Shown here piece after piece: positions 26,086 through 34,910 of a stretch of 64,000 nucleotides of DNA (position 1 is its first letter; the number at the start of each line of letters is the position of its first letter). This stretch comes from Chitinophaga polysaccharea (GTDB lineage: Bacteria > Bacteroidota > Bacteroidia > Chitinophagales > Chitinophagaceae), in NCBI RefSeq assembly GCF_902150045.1, contig NZ_CABFVU010000001.1, forward strand, positions 434,001 through 498,000, read 5' to 3'. The notes below the pieces were generated by a model. It was given only the letters and a program-made list of their open reading frames with translations, did not search any database and was not told where the DNA came from. The translations under genes were made by a program, and so were the position numbers.

Positions 26086-29000
26086 ATGCGTATTCCGGCG
26101 TATTCCGGCAAATTGTTAAGCATTCTGATATTGTTGCACATGAGTATATCCCTCAATGCCCAGCAGCTTACTATTTCCAGATCCAATGCTTCGCTGAAAA
26201 CGGTTATGAAAGATATCAAATCGCAGACCGGGTATAGTTTCATCTGCACCAAAAGCCTCCTCGATCTGGCCCAACCGGTAACCATCCAGGTCAGAAATGC
26301 AACGCTTGACCAAGCCTTAGAGGCGATCTTCTCTGCCCAGCCCTTGTCTTATCATATCCATGAGAAAAATATTGTCATCAGGCATAAAGAACACGCGGAA
26401 ATAAAAGCCTACCCGTTGCCTCCTGGGGAACAGCCATCGCTCATTACAATCAGGGGGCGCCTGGTAGATGAAAAAAACAGGCCGGTAGTGGGTGGTACCG
26501 TAAAAGTAAAGAAGGGAAAGTCAGCCATCACCGATGAAAGTGGAGCATTCATCATCAGCTGCACCGACAATAAAACAATGGTCCAGTTCAGTTGTGTGGG
26601 TTTCCAGGAAAGATCATTGTCGCTCAGGTCCCTTGCTGAAAATCCCGTGGTAAAACTGGAAGCCGGTGTCAACACGCTCAGGGAATTCAGCATTGAAAGC
26701 AGGAAAGCTGTGGGGACCAAGGTGGACCTGCGGCATAAAAGGCATCTTAATCTTGGCCAGGTGTTGGAAGGAGCTGTTCCCGGGCTAACACTCCGGAGAG
26801 GAAGCCGGACAAATACAAGTGAACTTAAAGCGTATGACTCCGGGGGGGCGGAGTCCCTTGAAGAATTATATAAAGAGATGTTGAAACACGATAAATATTG
26901 GGGAAACAAATACCCAACTTTCGAGGACTTTAAAAGAGCAGTGAACAACGGGACTGTTGAACAGCTCCATGAGAATAATGGTACTATTACAGTGTATAAA
27001 GCAGAAACCACTACCAGTAGTACGGGTGTTATACCTGAACTACGAGGCGTCAATTCCTTTGCGGGGGGAACGTCCGGAATGCTGGTCGTAATCGATGGTT
27101 TTCCGCGGAATGATTTTCCTGCGGACCTACCCATGAACAACGTAGAATCTACTGAAGTGATCAGCGATCCCGCGGAATGCCTCAAATGGGGCCCCAAAGC
27201 GGCCGGTGGTGTAATTTTAATTGTGACCAAACCTCCCCAAAAAGGCAAGCCGCAAATCAACTACAGCAGCAATGTTTATTATAAGCACGCACCCGATATC
27301 AGCGCAGAAAAGTTAAGGCTGGCTTCCTCGGCAGACATGCTGGATTATTACAAAGAGGCCTATGACAAGCGTATTGCGGATTATTTACCCGATCTCGGTG
27401 GCCAGGCTTATAATATGCCTGCGTTTTTGTCTCCCGCTGAAGTGACCTTATATAATCTTTATAAGGGAAAGCTGACGCAGGCCGCGTTTCAGCAAAAGTG
27501 GGATTCGCTCGCACAAATCTCCAACTGGGACCAAATGAGGTTGCTGCAGCGGGACGAGCTCCTTCAGAACCACTCGCTGTCTTTTACGATGGGCATGCGT
27601 AATTACGACTTTATGGTGTCCGGACTTTGGAGCTCAGACCGCAATCATGGGATCAGCGATGAAGGCCAAAAACTTAGCCTCAATATGAAGCATAACCTCT
27701 GGTTGTTAAAAAACAAACTGAGAATAACCCTTATGGCCGACTTCAATAAGGACAAGAAGATGAGCAGTGCACCCCAAATAATAAATTGGGATCCATACCA
27801 GCTGTTACTGGATCCACAAGGCGGCTACATTTACCATTATGATAACAATATTACGCCCGATATGAATGAAGAGATGATGAAGGCAGGGTATTTTGCCGGA
27901 GGATACAATCCTTTGGAGGATACACGATCAAATAACGGCACATTGACCCGGAATGACATTAATTCCAACCTGAACATCAACTGGCAACTAGCCAAAGGGC
28001 TCAGTTGGTCTGCGAATATCACCTACCAGCGATCAAAAAGCTATAAAACCGACTACACGGCAGCTACCTCCAGCCAGGGCAGGACATTGATAAATCAATA
28101 TGGAGAAAAGATCCTTTACGGGAATACCCCCGGTGTTATTTTCCATATACCTAAAGGGGATATCATGAAAAAAGGGCAGGGTAGTACGGAAATGCTCAAC
28201 ATACGCACAGGGTTGAATTTCAAGCATACGTTCGGAACCGCTCATGCCTTGTCGGCCAGTATCGATGGTGGTCTCACCAATGGAGAAGATGTCACTCTCC
28301 CAACATACACGCTTTACGGGTATGATCCTGCAACGGGTCGCGGTCTACCTGTTGTGATCGGATCAACTCCGGGTTTTAACAACTATAGTGAGAGTTCCAT
28401 AGACCCGCGGCAATTGCTGGTGCCAACACTTGCAACCAACAGCTATAAGCGGAATATAGCCATGGATGCCAAGATTGAATATAGTTACCTCGACCGCTTT
28501 TTATTGGGAGCATCCTACTCCGGCATATTCACTCCAAATTTCGGAGAGTCTCCTGCTTACACGTCAACTACCACGAAAAGTTTCAACGGTTCCTGGAATA
28601 TCGGGAATGAATCGTTTTTCAAGGTATCCTGGATCAGCAAGCTTGAGCTGAATGTCAGCGCTTCAGAAACAGGAGCTGCAAGCCTGCCGCCAGTGCTGAT
28701 TAACGCCAGCAGGCAATCGCAGCCCTTATGGAATAATGCTGCAATTATCTTATCCGGCGTTAACAAAACAGAATTAAGTGGTCAAACCTACCGTGAATTA
28801 AGGGGTGGGGTGAAATTAGGTTTGTCCAAAAATCGCGTGATGCTGTCCCTTGATTATACAAAGAATAATAGTAGCGATTCGGGTCAATGGAATGCCCGTG
28901 CAATGTATGACATCGCCCGTGAGCCCTGGTTCCGTTTTCCTGCTATGAGCATGCTCAGCGTTGTAGCAACACTACAGAATATCAACTCCTACCAGGGCCT

Positions 29001-30027
29001 GAATATCGCCACGAAGGCGAATTCACTTTCAGACGGTGGTGGGTTCAGCATGCCTGCTAACAATACACAGGGGATATTACCGCCTGCTATTATCAACAAG
29101 GAAATAAAGCTGATCGCAGGTGTGTTACATAACCGGTTCACGACCGAATTGCGTTACTATAACAAAACCGTTGCCGGTCTTATAAACGGAAAAGCGCCTA
29201 CAGACCCGGCTACAGGGTTGTCTTCCAAACTAAACTACAGCAAGTCTGCGAACAAAGGGGTGGAAATGTCGATAATGGCCGGCATCATTCGCGGTGAGAA
29301 ATTCGACTGGAATGTAACAGCAAATGCTGCCTATAACATCAACCAGGTGATCGATGCGCCACCTGTGAACTTTACGCTAACCTCCACCTATCTGTCGGCC
29401 CAGCATAACGGCTACAGCTCCGATAACTTATGGGGATTTCGCTGGGCAGGATTGGACACAGCCGGTAATCCGCGGATCTATAATCAGAAAAATGAAAAAG
29501 TAACTATACCGGATTCCCTTTCGGTGGTATCTCTGGGCAGAACATTGGCTCCCTGGTCCGGCGGGCTGACCCAGGACCTGCGCTTCGGCGACTTCTTTGC
29601 GACTGTAAGAATACTGTTCCAATTCGGGCATATCATGAGAAGATATATGCCGGTACTGACAACAGAGCCCGACAGGAACATTGCCATCAGAGACCGTTGG
29701 CGAAAACCGGGCGATGAGGCCTTTACAGATGTCGCGGCCATTGCCAAACCTGACCCTGTAAGGGAGTTTCTCATCCCGAATTCCGACAACAGCCTGATGC
29801 CGGCAGACCATGTGCGGCTGAGAGAAATTCAGCTGGGATACGATTTCCCTCTTGGAGAGCGTGTAGAAAGGGCCATCAAAAGCCTGTCACTGTCCGCACA
29901 GGTATTAAACGTAGCAATATGGACCTGGAACAAATATCACCTGGACCCTGAAACTGTGAGCAATACAGGGGTGATCGGCTCGCCCACGCCCAGGCAATAC
30001 GTGTTGAGTATTAATGCGAGATTTTAA
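26086..30027 (+). CDS. Divergent STN-containing SusC-like TonB-dependent receptor (locus 2)
   Basis: 1313 residues from the ATG at 26086 (MRIPAYSGKLLSILILLHMS), a better signal peptide than from the earlier ATG at 26047. An STN domain follows (about 30-110, with SLKTVMKDIKSQTGYSFIC), then a carboxypeptidase-like domain (about 125-205), plug and barrel. The usual VVVGYGTQKK motif is absent. The plug has an insertion of roughly 70-80 residues (near 26840-27025, with LEELYKEMLKHDKYWGN), and the normal KDAAxxAIYGxRxxNG becomes DPAECLKWGPKAAGG. The STN domain matches its neighbours sigma/FecR. It is an outer-membrane importer and signal transducer with an unusual substrate entrance. Confidence 0.85.
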   Translation: MRIPAYSGKLLSILILLHMSISLNAQQLTISRSNASLKTVMKDIKSQTGYSFICTKSLLDLAQPVTIQVRNATLDQALEAIFSAQPLSYHIHEKNIVIRHKEHAEIKAYPLPPGEQPSLITIRGRLVDEKNRPVVGGTVKVKKGKSAITDESGAFIISCTDNKTMVQFSCVGFQERSLSLRSLAENPVVKLEAGVNTLREFSIESRKAVGTKVDLRHKRHLNLGQVLEGAVPGLTLRRGSRTNTSELKAYDSGGAESLEELYKEMLKHDKYWGNKYPTFEDFKRAVNNGTVEQLHENNGTITVYKAETTTSSTGVIPELRGVNSFAGGTSGMLVVIDGFPRNDFPADLPMNNVESTEVISDPAECLKWGPKAAGGVILIVTKPPQKGKPQINYSSNVYYKHAPDISAEKLRLASSADMLDYYKEAYDKRIADYLPDLGGQAYNMPAFLSPAEVTLYNLYKGKLTQAAFQQKWDSLAQISNWDQMRLLQRDELLQNHSLSFTMGMRNYDFMVSGLWSSDRNHGISDEGQKLSLNMKHNLWLLKNKLRITLMADFNKDKKMSSAPQIINWDPYQLLLDPQGGYIYHYDNNITPDMNEEMMKAGYFAGGYNPLEDTRSNNGTLTRNDINSNLNINWQLAKGLSWSANITYQRSKSYKTDYTAATSSQGRTLINQYGEKILYGNTPGVIFHIPKGDIMKKGQGSTEMLNIRTGLNFKHTFGTAHALSASIDGGLTNGEDVTLPTYTLYGYDPATGRGLPVVIGSTPGFNNYSESSIDPRQLLVPTLATNSYKRNIAMDAKIEYSYLDRFLLGASYSGIFTPNFGESPAYTSTTTKSFNGSWNIGNESFFKVSWISKLELNVSASETGAASLPPVLINASRQSQPLWNNAAIILSGVNKTELSGQTYRELRGGVKLGLSKNRVMLSLDYTKNNSSDSGQWNARAMYDIAREPWFRFPAMSMLSVVATLQNINSYQGLNIATKANSLSDGGGFSMPANNTQGILPPAIINKEIKLIAGVLHNRFTTELRYYNKTVAGLINGKAPTDPATGLSSKLNYSKSANKGVEMSIMAGIIRGEKFDWNVTANAAYNINQVIDAPPVNFTLTSTYLSAQHNGYSSDNLWGFRWAGLDTAGNPRIYNQKNEKVTIPDSLSVVSLGRTLAPWSGGLTQDLRFGDFFATVRILFQFGHIMRRYMPVLTTEPDRNIAIRDRWRKPGDEAFTDVAAIAKPDPVREFLIPNSDNSLMPADHVRLREIQLGYDFPLGERVERAIKSLSLSAQVLNVAIWTWNKYHLDPETVSNTGVIGSPTPRQYVLSINARF

Positions 30028-30044
30028 CAAGGAAAAAAATCACT

Positions 30045-31451
30045 ATGCAAATGAAACCAATCTTCCAACTCATATTTATCATATCACTGGTGTTGCTGGT
30101 CAGTAGTTGCAAAAAGTTTCTGGATGTACGGCCGGACAACACAACAAACATCAATCCACGCACCATACATGATTTTGAGGAAATACTCAATAACAGTGGT
30201 CTTGCGACACCCAATTACATGCTGGCCGATTTCGCGGGCGACGATGTATGGCTCTCCGACAAGGTGATGAATTCCGGGAATACCGCAGTGGCTTATTACA
30301 TGAATACCTACGCCTGGGCGTCCAAGGTGTGGCGGCCTTCCGATGACGATGAAATGTACAATGGCACCTACCAGCTGATACTACCCATGAATGTGATCCT
30401 GGACAATATTGAAAAAGCTACCGGTGACACAGCCGGGCAAAAGGCTATTGTAAAAGCACAGGCCTGCATCAACCGGGCCTATTATTATCTTCAGCTGGCC
30501 AATATCTACGGCCCCGACTATCAACCCGCCAGCGCAGGCCAGGACCTTGCAGTTCCACTCGTACTTCACCCGGATGCTACGCAACAACCCAGGCGGAACA
30601 CGGTAAAGGAAGTCTATGATCAAATATTGACGGACCTTCAGCTGGCGATAAATACCCCCTCGCTACCGGATTTTGGCGTGGATGTGATCCATCCCGGCAA
30701 GGCGGCAGCATATGCCATGCTGGCGAGGACCTACCTGCTGATGAGCGATTATGAAAAAGCGCTGGAGACTGCAGATGGAGCATTAAAGATCAGGAGTATG
30801 CTACTGAATTATGCTGCCGACAAAAAACCATTTACCCTCAAGGACCAGGAAAAAAATCCCGAAGTGTTGCTGGCAAGGGTTTATATTGACCACTCATATT
30901 TTCGGCGGTTTAGTGAGACAATATATGCCAGTATAGCCTTGTCAGATCTCCTCGGAACCAGTGACATGCGGTTTGTTGTCAACTTTGACGAACCGGACGA
31001 AGGAAACCATGTTGCATATAAAGAATATTCCGATGGGAATATTTCCTCCATGCAATTCAATTACAGCCTGACGGTGGCTGAAATGATGCTCATTAAGGCT
31101 GAATGCCTGGCCAGGAAAGGAGATGAGGTGAGTTCAGTAGCACTATTAAACCGACTAAGGCAATCCCGGTTTAACGAAGCAGACTATACCCCGTTAACTG
31201 TGTCTCCCGGTAAAGACGCCCTCACGCTGGTGCTCGAGGAAAGAAGGAGGGAGCTTTTTTTTCATGGCGGCCTGCGGTTGTTTGATCTTAAAAGACTGAA
31301 CAGGGACCCAAGGTTCAAACTGGACCTTACAAGAGTGAGTGCTAAAGACAGCGTGATAGCCACTCTTCCGGCTCTCTCGCCCAAATACCTGATGCCTTTT
31401 ACGCCGAAGACGATCGCCAACAATCCCTCCATCATTCAAAATGAAAGATAA
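30045..31451 (+). CDS. SusD/RagB family lipoprotein (locus 2)
   Basis: 468 residues; the lipobox Cys22 lies in LVSSCKKFLDVRP. An in-frame Met3 is an alternative start. SusD helices (VKAQACINRAYYYLQLANIY at about 139-158) and a late LLEERRRELFFHGGLRLFD-type segment are present. The latter is the conserved ERRxELxxEGxRxxDL region of the family. It starts 17 bases after the receptor stop and should be the surface lid of that receptor. It is shorter than the SusDs of loci 3 and 4 (525 and 551 residues). The ligand is unknown and could be a peptide, given the protease in the same run. Confidence 0.9.
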   Translation: MQMKPIFQLIFIISLVLLVSSCKKFLDVRPDNTTNINPRTIHDFEEILNNSGLATPNYMLADFAGDDVWLSDKVMNSGNTAVAYYMNTYAWASKVWRPSDDDEMYNGTYQLILPMNVILDNIEKATGDTAGQKAIVKAQACINRAYYYLQLANIYGPDYQPASAGQDLAVPLVLHPDATQQPRRNTVKEVYDQILTDLQLAINTPSLPDFGVDVIHPGKAAAYAMLARTYLLMSDYEKALETADGALKIRSMLLNYAADKKPFTLKDQEKNPEVLLARVYIDHSYFRRFSETIYASIALSDLLGTSDMRFVVNFDEPDEGNHVAYKEYSDGNISSMQFNYSLTVAEMMLIKAECLARKGDEVSSVALLNRLRQSRFNEADYTPLTVSPGKDALTLVLEERRRELFFHGGLRLFDLKRLNRDPRFKLDLTRVSAKDSVIATLPALSPKYLMPFTPKTIANNPSIIQNER

Positions 31452-31457
31452 CGCCCA

Positions 31458-32840
31458 ATGAAAGCTTCCAAATTAATAAATACTGTTATATCGTCTGCCC
31501 TCGTGATGGCAGGTTGCTGTACATGTTTCAACGCATGCAAAAAAGACAGCGCCCCGGTTAAAGATGAAGTGACCGCTTATGTACTTGACAACCTGGCTGA
31601 TTCCAGCATTATTATCTCCATAAACGAAGGCGATAGCGTATTGGGAAACATTGGTTTGCATATTAAGGAATCTCCCCCCGTCATTCCGGCAGTACTTGTC
31701 ATCCCAGCCCGGACAGATGTGGAGATAACCGCCTCCGTTGATGAGGATCCCTGGTTGGGCCAGGTGTTTGACAGCATCTACAAAATCAACCCTCCCCGGC
31801 TCCGGCCAGGAATGTTTACAATAATGGGAAATGGCAAGGTAACTATCAAGGCCGGCCAAACAAGGTCCACCGACTCCATCAGGGTAGTATTGAAAGATGC
31901 TTCCAGTTTGAAGCAGCCAGGTACATATATCATTACTGTCCCTGTCAGATTACAAGTCAGTTCCTCAAATGACCGCCTGAAAAGCAGCCTGGTGTTTGTA
32001 CAATACAAAGTGTTCGTAACAGATCTGCGTATATCGTTGTCTAACGACTCTTCTTACAACGTTTCAGTTTTTAAGGACGATGAGCAGGCTTTCGTTGGCT
32101 TTACTTTGTCGCTGTCCCCGAAAGTAAACCGTCACATCCAGGTGGAACTGGAGGCGGTTACCGAAAAGGCATTTATTGATGCGTATAATCTCGACCATAA
32201 CACCGCCTACGAGCCTTTTCCCGACGGCGCTTATGAATGCCCAAAAACTGTAACGATACCCGCAGGCCAACGTGTCTTCGATTCCTATTTCAAACTTACC
32301 GATTCTTCTAAACTTAATCCTTACAGTGATTACCTGCTGCTGCTAAAGCTGAAAGACAGTACAAGGGCGTATAAAACCCTTAACAGCATTTATATTACCG
32401 CACCGAAATCCAGGATCGATGCATCCAACACAATAAGTCGCGCCGGATGGAAAATTAGTGGTCCCGGTTGGCGTTCTACCCAATATCTGTTGGACGGGTC
32501 AATCCAGACGCCATGGACATTCGGCTCTAACGGGGAGGCAGTTATCACGCTGGACATGGGGCTGGTGCAGAATGTCCGGGGCTTTTCCTTTACGCCTTTT
32601 TACCCAAACGGCATAGAATGGAATCCCCGCACAATCGAAATATCTTCCAGTAACGATGGCAACAGTTGGAAAAAAGAATGTGTTTACCTCGGGCTGCCGA
32701 CCAGTAAATTTTCCAATGAACAGTACCCTGACATCAAAACTGCCTGGTTCCCGAAAGCCGTTTCAGCAAGGTATTTCCGGTTCAATATTCCAGCATCCCC
32801 TCCACGGACAAGCATCTCGGAATTGAACGCATTAAAATAG
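31458..32840 (+). CDS. Surface lipoprotein with DUF1735/BT_3987-like domains and C-terminal discoidin (F5/8 type C) domain
   Basis: 460 residues. The signal region contains several Cys (AGCCTCFNACKKD), so the lipidation site is Cys20 or Cys27. Two beta-sandwich modules of the BT_3987/DUF1735 type fill about 35-310. A discoidin-like domain fills about 320-460 (RAGWKISGPGWRSTQYLLDG, then MGLVQNVRGFSFTPFYPNG and ISELNAL at the end). Proteins with this layout act as surface glycan-binding or accessory proteins next to SusC/SusD. It begins six bases after the SusD stop, so it is translationally linked. No catalytic motif is visible. Confidence 0.8.
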   Translation: MKASKLINTVISSALVMAGCCTCFNACKKDSAPVKDEVTAYVLDNLADSSIIISINEGDSVLGNIGLHIKESPPVIPAVLVIPARTDVEITASVDEDPWLGQVFDSIYKINPPRLRPGMFTIMGNGKVTIKAGQTRSTDSIRVVLKDASSLKQPGTYIITVPVRLQVSSSNDRLKSSLVFVQYKVFVTDLRISLSNDSSYNVSVFKDDEQAFVGFTLSLSPKVNRHIQVELEAVTEKAFIDAYNLDHNTAYEPFPDGAYECPKTVTIPAGQRVFDSYFKLTDSSKLNPYSDYLLLLKLKDSTRAYKTLNSIYITAPKSRIDASNTISRAGWKISGPGWRSTQYLLDGSIQTPWTFGSNGEAVITLDMGLVQNVRGFSFTPFYPNGIEWNPRTIEISSSNDGNSWKKECVYLGLPTSKFSNEQYPDIKTAWFPKAVSARYFRFNIPASPPRTSISELNALK

Positions 32841-32866
32841 TAACTAAACTTTTAAATTATCTAACA

Positions 32867-33745
32867 ATGTCTAAAAACACTTCAAAAAAACTATTGCCAT
32901 TCATCTTTTTTTTCAGCTTCATGCAGTATATAAATGGACAAACCGTAATGTCGTATACGCATGGAAAGGCATTCACAAAACAGATTGAAAATTCCGCCCA
33001 GCAGTTACTGGACAGCAAATCATTTAAACCGATAAAGGAAATCGCCGGGGAAGCGCAGTTGCTGAAAAACAATATGCCGGTCGCAGAAAACATACATCTT
33101 CCCAAATCAGCAGACGACAAAAAGCTGGCGGGAGAAGAGTTGTTCAATAAACGTAAGCAGGGCGTACTGGTGGTAGGCAAGTGTTATAATTGTGGCAATT
33201 GCAATAAAACGCATAAGGGACCTATAGCAACAGCCTTTGCCATTACTTCAGATGGTGTATGCGTCACCAATTACCATGTACTGGACGACCTGCTTGAAAA
33301 GCCCGGTGAGAGCCTGACAAAAGACAGCCTCTATTACGTATCGACGATTGCCGGGAAAATATATGCCATCGACAAAGTCCTTGCATACTCCAAAGAAGGC
33401 GATGTGGCCATATTTCGTCTGGCAATCGGTAACGATAAACTGGACCCCATTCCTTTGGGTACTGCAGCACAGGAAGGCAGTTTCGTGTGCGCCATCACCC
33501 ATCCCGAAGGTATGTACTATTATTATAGCCAGGGAGCAATAGCCAGGAATGTCTCAGGTGAAACAGCACAAGGTGACAGGATGGAAATTACAGCCGACTA
33601 TGCGGTAGGATCAAGCGGGGGGCCTATCATTAACCAGTCAGGACAACTGGTAGGCGTAGTTTCCAGCACACGGGACATAAACGGACAAATGGTCGTTAAA
33701 GAAACCATTCCTGTCAATACAATAAAACAGTTGCTGAATAAATAA
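32867..33745 (+). CDS. Exported trypsin-like serine protease with CxxCxxC motif
   Basis: 292 residues. The N-terminal signal is about 7-24 (LLPFIFFFSFMQYINGQ). After a roughly 75-residue helical prodomain-like segment comes CYNCGNC (Cys106, Cys109, Cys112). A chymotrypsin/HtrA-like fold then shows a complete triad: His137 (VCVTNYHVLDD), Asp179 (EGDVAIFRL) and Ser250 (VGSSGGPII). There is no PDZ domain. It lies 27 bases after the discoidin lipoprotein gene and 47 bases before the FG-GAP gene, so it looks like part of locus 2. It would cleave proteins in the periplasm or outside the cell. The Cys cluster may bind metal or form disulphides. A C-terminal fragment of a paralogue lies at 4426-4638. 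Confidence 0.82.
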   Translation: MSKNTSKKLLPFIFFFSFMQYINGQTVMSYTHGKAFTKQIENSAQQLLDSKSFKPIKEIAGEAQLLKNNMPVAENIHLPKSADDKKLAGEELFNKRKQGVLVVGKCYNCGNCNKTHKGPIATAFAITSDGVCVTNYHVLDDLLEKPGESLTKDSLYYVSTIAGKIYAIDKVLAYSKEGDVAIFRLAIGNDKLDPIPLGTAAQEGSFVCAITHPEGMYYYYSQGAIARNVSGETAQGDRMEITADYAVGSSGGPIINQSGQLVGVVSSTRDINGQMVVKETIPVNTIKQLLNK

Positions 33746-33791
33746 CCATCCACTATCGGACTATCGATAATAATTACAAAATATCTTTACA

Positions 33792-34775
33792 ATGAAGCTA
33801 CTGTTTATATTACCTGTGCTATTGTTAGTACAAAACAAAGTGTTAAAAAATGATAAAGACTTGCCACAACTTGAGCCCGGTTTTAAAATTGAGGCCGATG
33901 GAAAACCTATTGTTCTCAGTATAGGACATGCCGCCCCTTTTGTAATAGACTATGACGGTGATGGTATCAAAGATCTGGTGGCTGGCGAATTTGATGATGG
34001 ACGCGCACGTATTTATTTGAACACAGGAACAAATAAGGCGCCGAAGTTCAAAAATTTTACTTACCTGCAAGCTGGTGGAGAGGATGCGAAAGTTCCTCCG
34101 TTTTGCTGCATTGGATTTGATCCTTCGTTTGCGGACCTGAATGGCGATGGTATAACCGACGTAATATCAGGTCAGTTCTCAGGAGGTTTCATCAATTTTT
34201 ATGAGGGGACCGGCAAGCATCCCATGCAATTTAAAAAAGGAGTAAAGCTGGCACAGCCTGAGCTGGAACATGGGCTAGCCCCGGGTAATCAAACCTGGTT
34301 GATGCGAACTGCCAATTTTATTGATTTTGACAGCGATGGAGACTATGATCTGGTTTGGGGCAATGCCGAGGGCGCTGTGATGTATACAGAGAATATTGGA
34401 ACGCAAACAGCCTACAAGTTTGCTAAAACGGTTCCACTGAACGCGGAAGGAAAGCCTGTAGCAGCAGGCTCTAAAAGCGATCCGCTTCCGGTTGATTGGG
34501 ATGGAGATGGCATTATGGACTTACTGGTAGGCACTGAATCAAGCGGCATCATGTTCTTCCGGGGCAAAGCGAAAAATAGCAGGGATTTCTACCCGGGCGT
34601 ATCAGTATGGCCCACGGGAGAAAAGGAGCCTTATCCCGGTTATCGTGTAAGGTTAGCTACTAACGACTGGAACGAAGATGGCAAACTGGACTTGCTGGTT
34701 GGGAATTGTGAAGAAACAATGATCGATGATCAGCGAGCCACAATAGGCAATGTATATGTATTTCTGCGGAAATAG
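33792..34775 (+). CDS. Exported FG-GAP/VCBS repeat protein
   Basis: 327 residues with a signal peptide (about 1-16) and five Ca-binding FG-GAP-like loops: DYDGDGIKDLVAG, DLNGDGITDVISG, DFDSDGDYDLVWG, DWDGDGIMDLLVG and DWNEDGKLDLLVG. Their spacing fits an integrin-type beta-propeller. Such proteins bind ligands or partner proteins outside the cell and are often found with degradation loci. No catalytic domain is visible. It is the last gene of the locus-2 run; the next gene is convergent, with a terminator between. Confidence 0.8.
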   Translation: MKLLFILPVLLLVQNKVLKNDKDLPQLEPGFKIEADGKPIVLSIGHAAPFVIDYDGDGIKDLVAGEFDDGRARIYLNTGTNKAPKFKNFTYLQAGGEDAKVPPFCCIGFDPSFADLNGDGITDVISGQFSGGFINFYEGTGKHPMQFKKGVKLAQPELEHGLAPGNQTWLMRTANFIDFDSDGDYDLVWGNAEGAVMYTENIGTQTAYKFAKTVPLNAEGKPVAAGSKSDPLPVDWDGDGIMDLLVGTESSGIMFFRGKAKNSRDFYPGVSVWPTGEKEPYPGYRVRLATNDWNEDGKLDLLVGNCEETMIDDQRATIGNVYVFLRK

Positions 34776-34852
34776 GCAGGGGAATTATTAGTATTCGTTA
34801 TTGTCCGTTGTTCAGTACAACCTGTACATAGCTCCATAGGGGTTCCGGGCAC

Positions 34853-34895
34853 AAAAAAAGGACAAGCAGCTCTTAGCCGCCTGTCCTTTTTAATT
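34853..34895 (-). terminator. Terminator between FG-GAP gene and epoxide hydrolase gene
   Basis: AAAAAGGACAAGCAGCT pairs with CGCCTGTCCTTTTT in a long, slightly imperfect hairpin. A/T tracts on both sides allow it to serve both convergent genes. Confidence 0.8.
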
Positions 34896-34910
34896 CCTGT
34901 TTACACCTGC

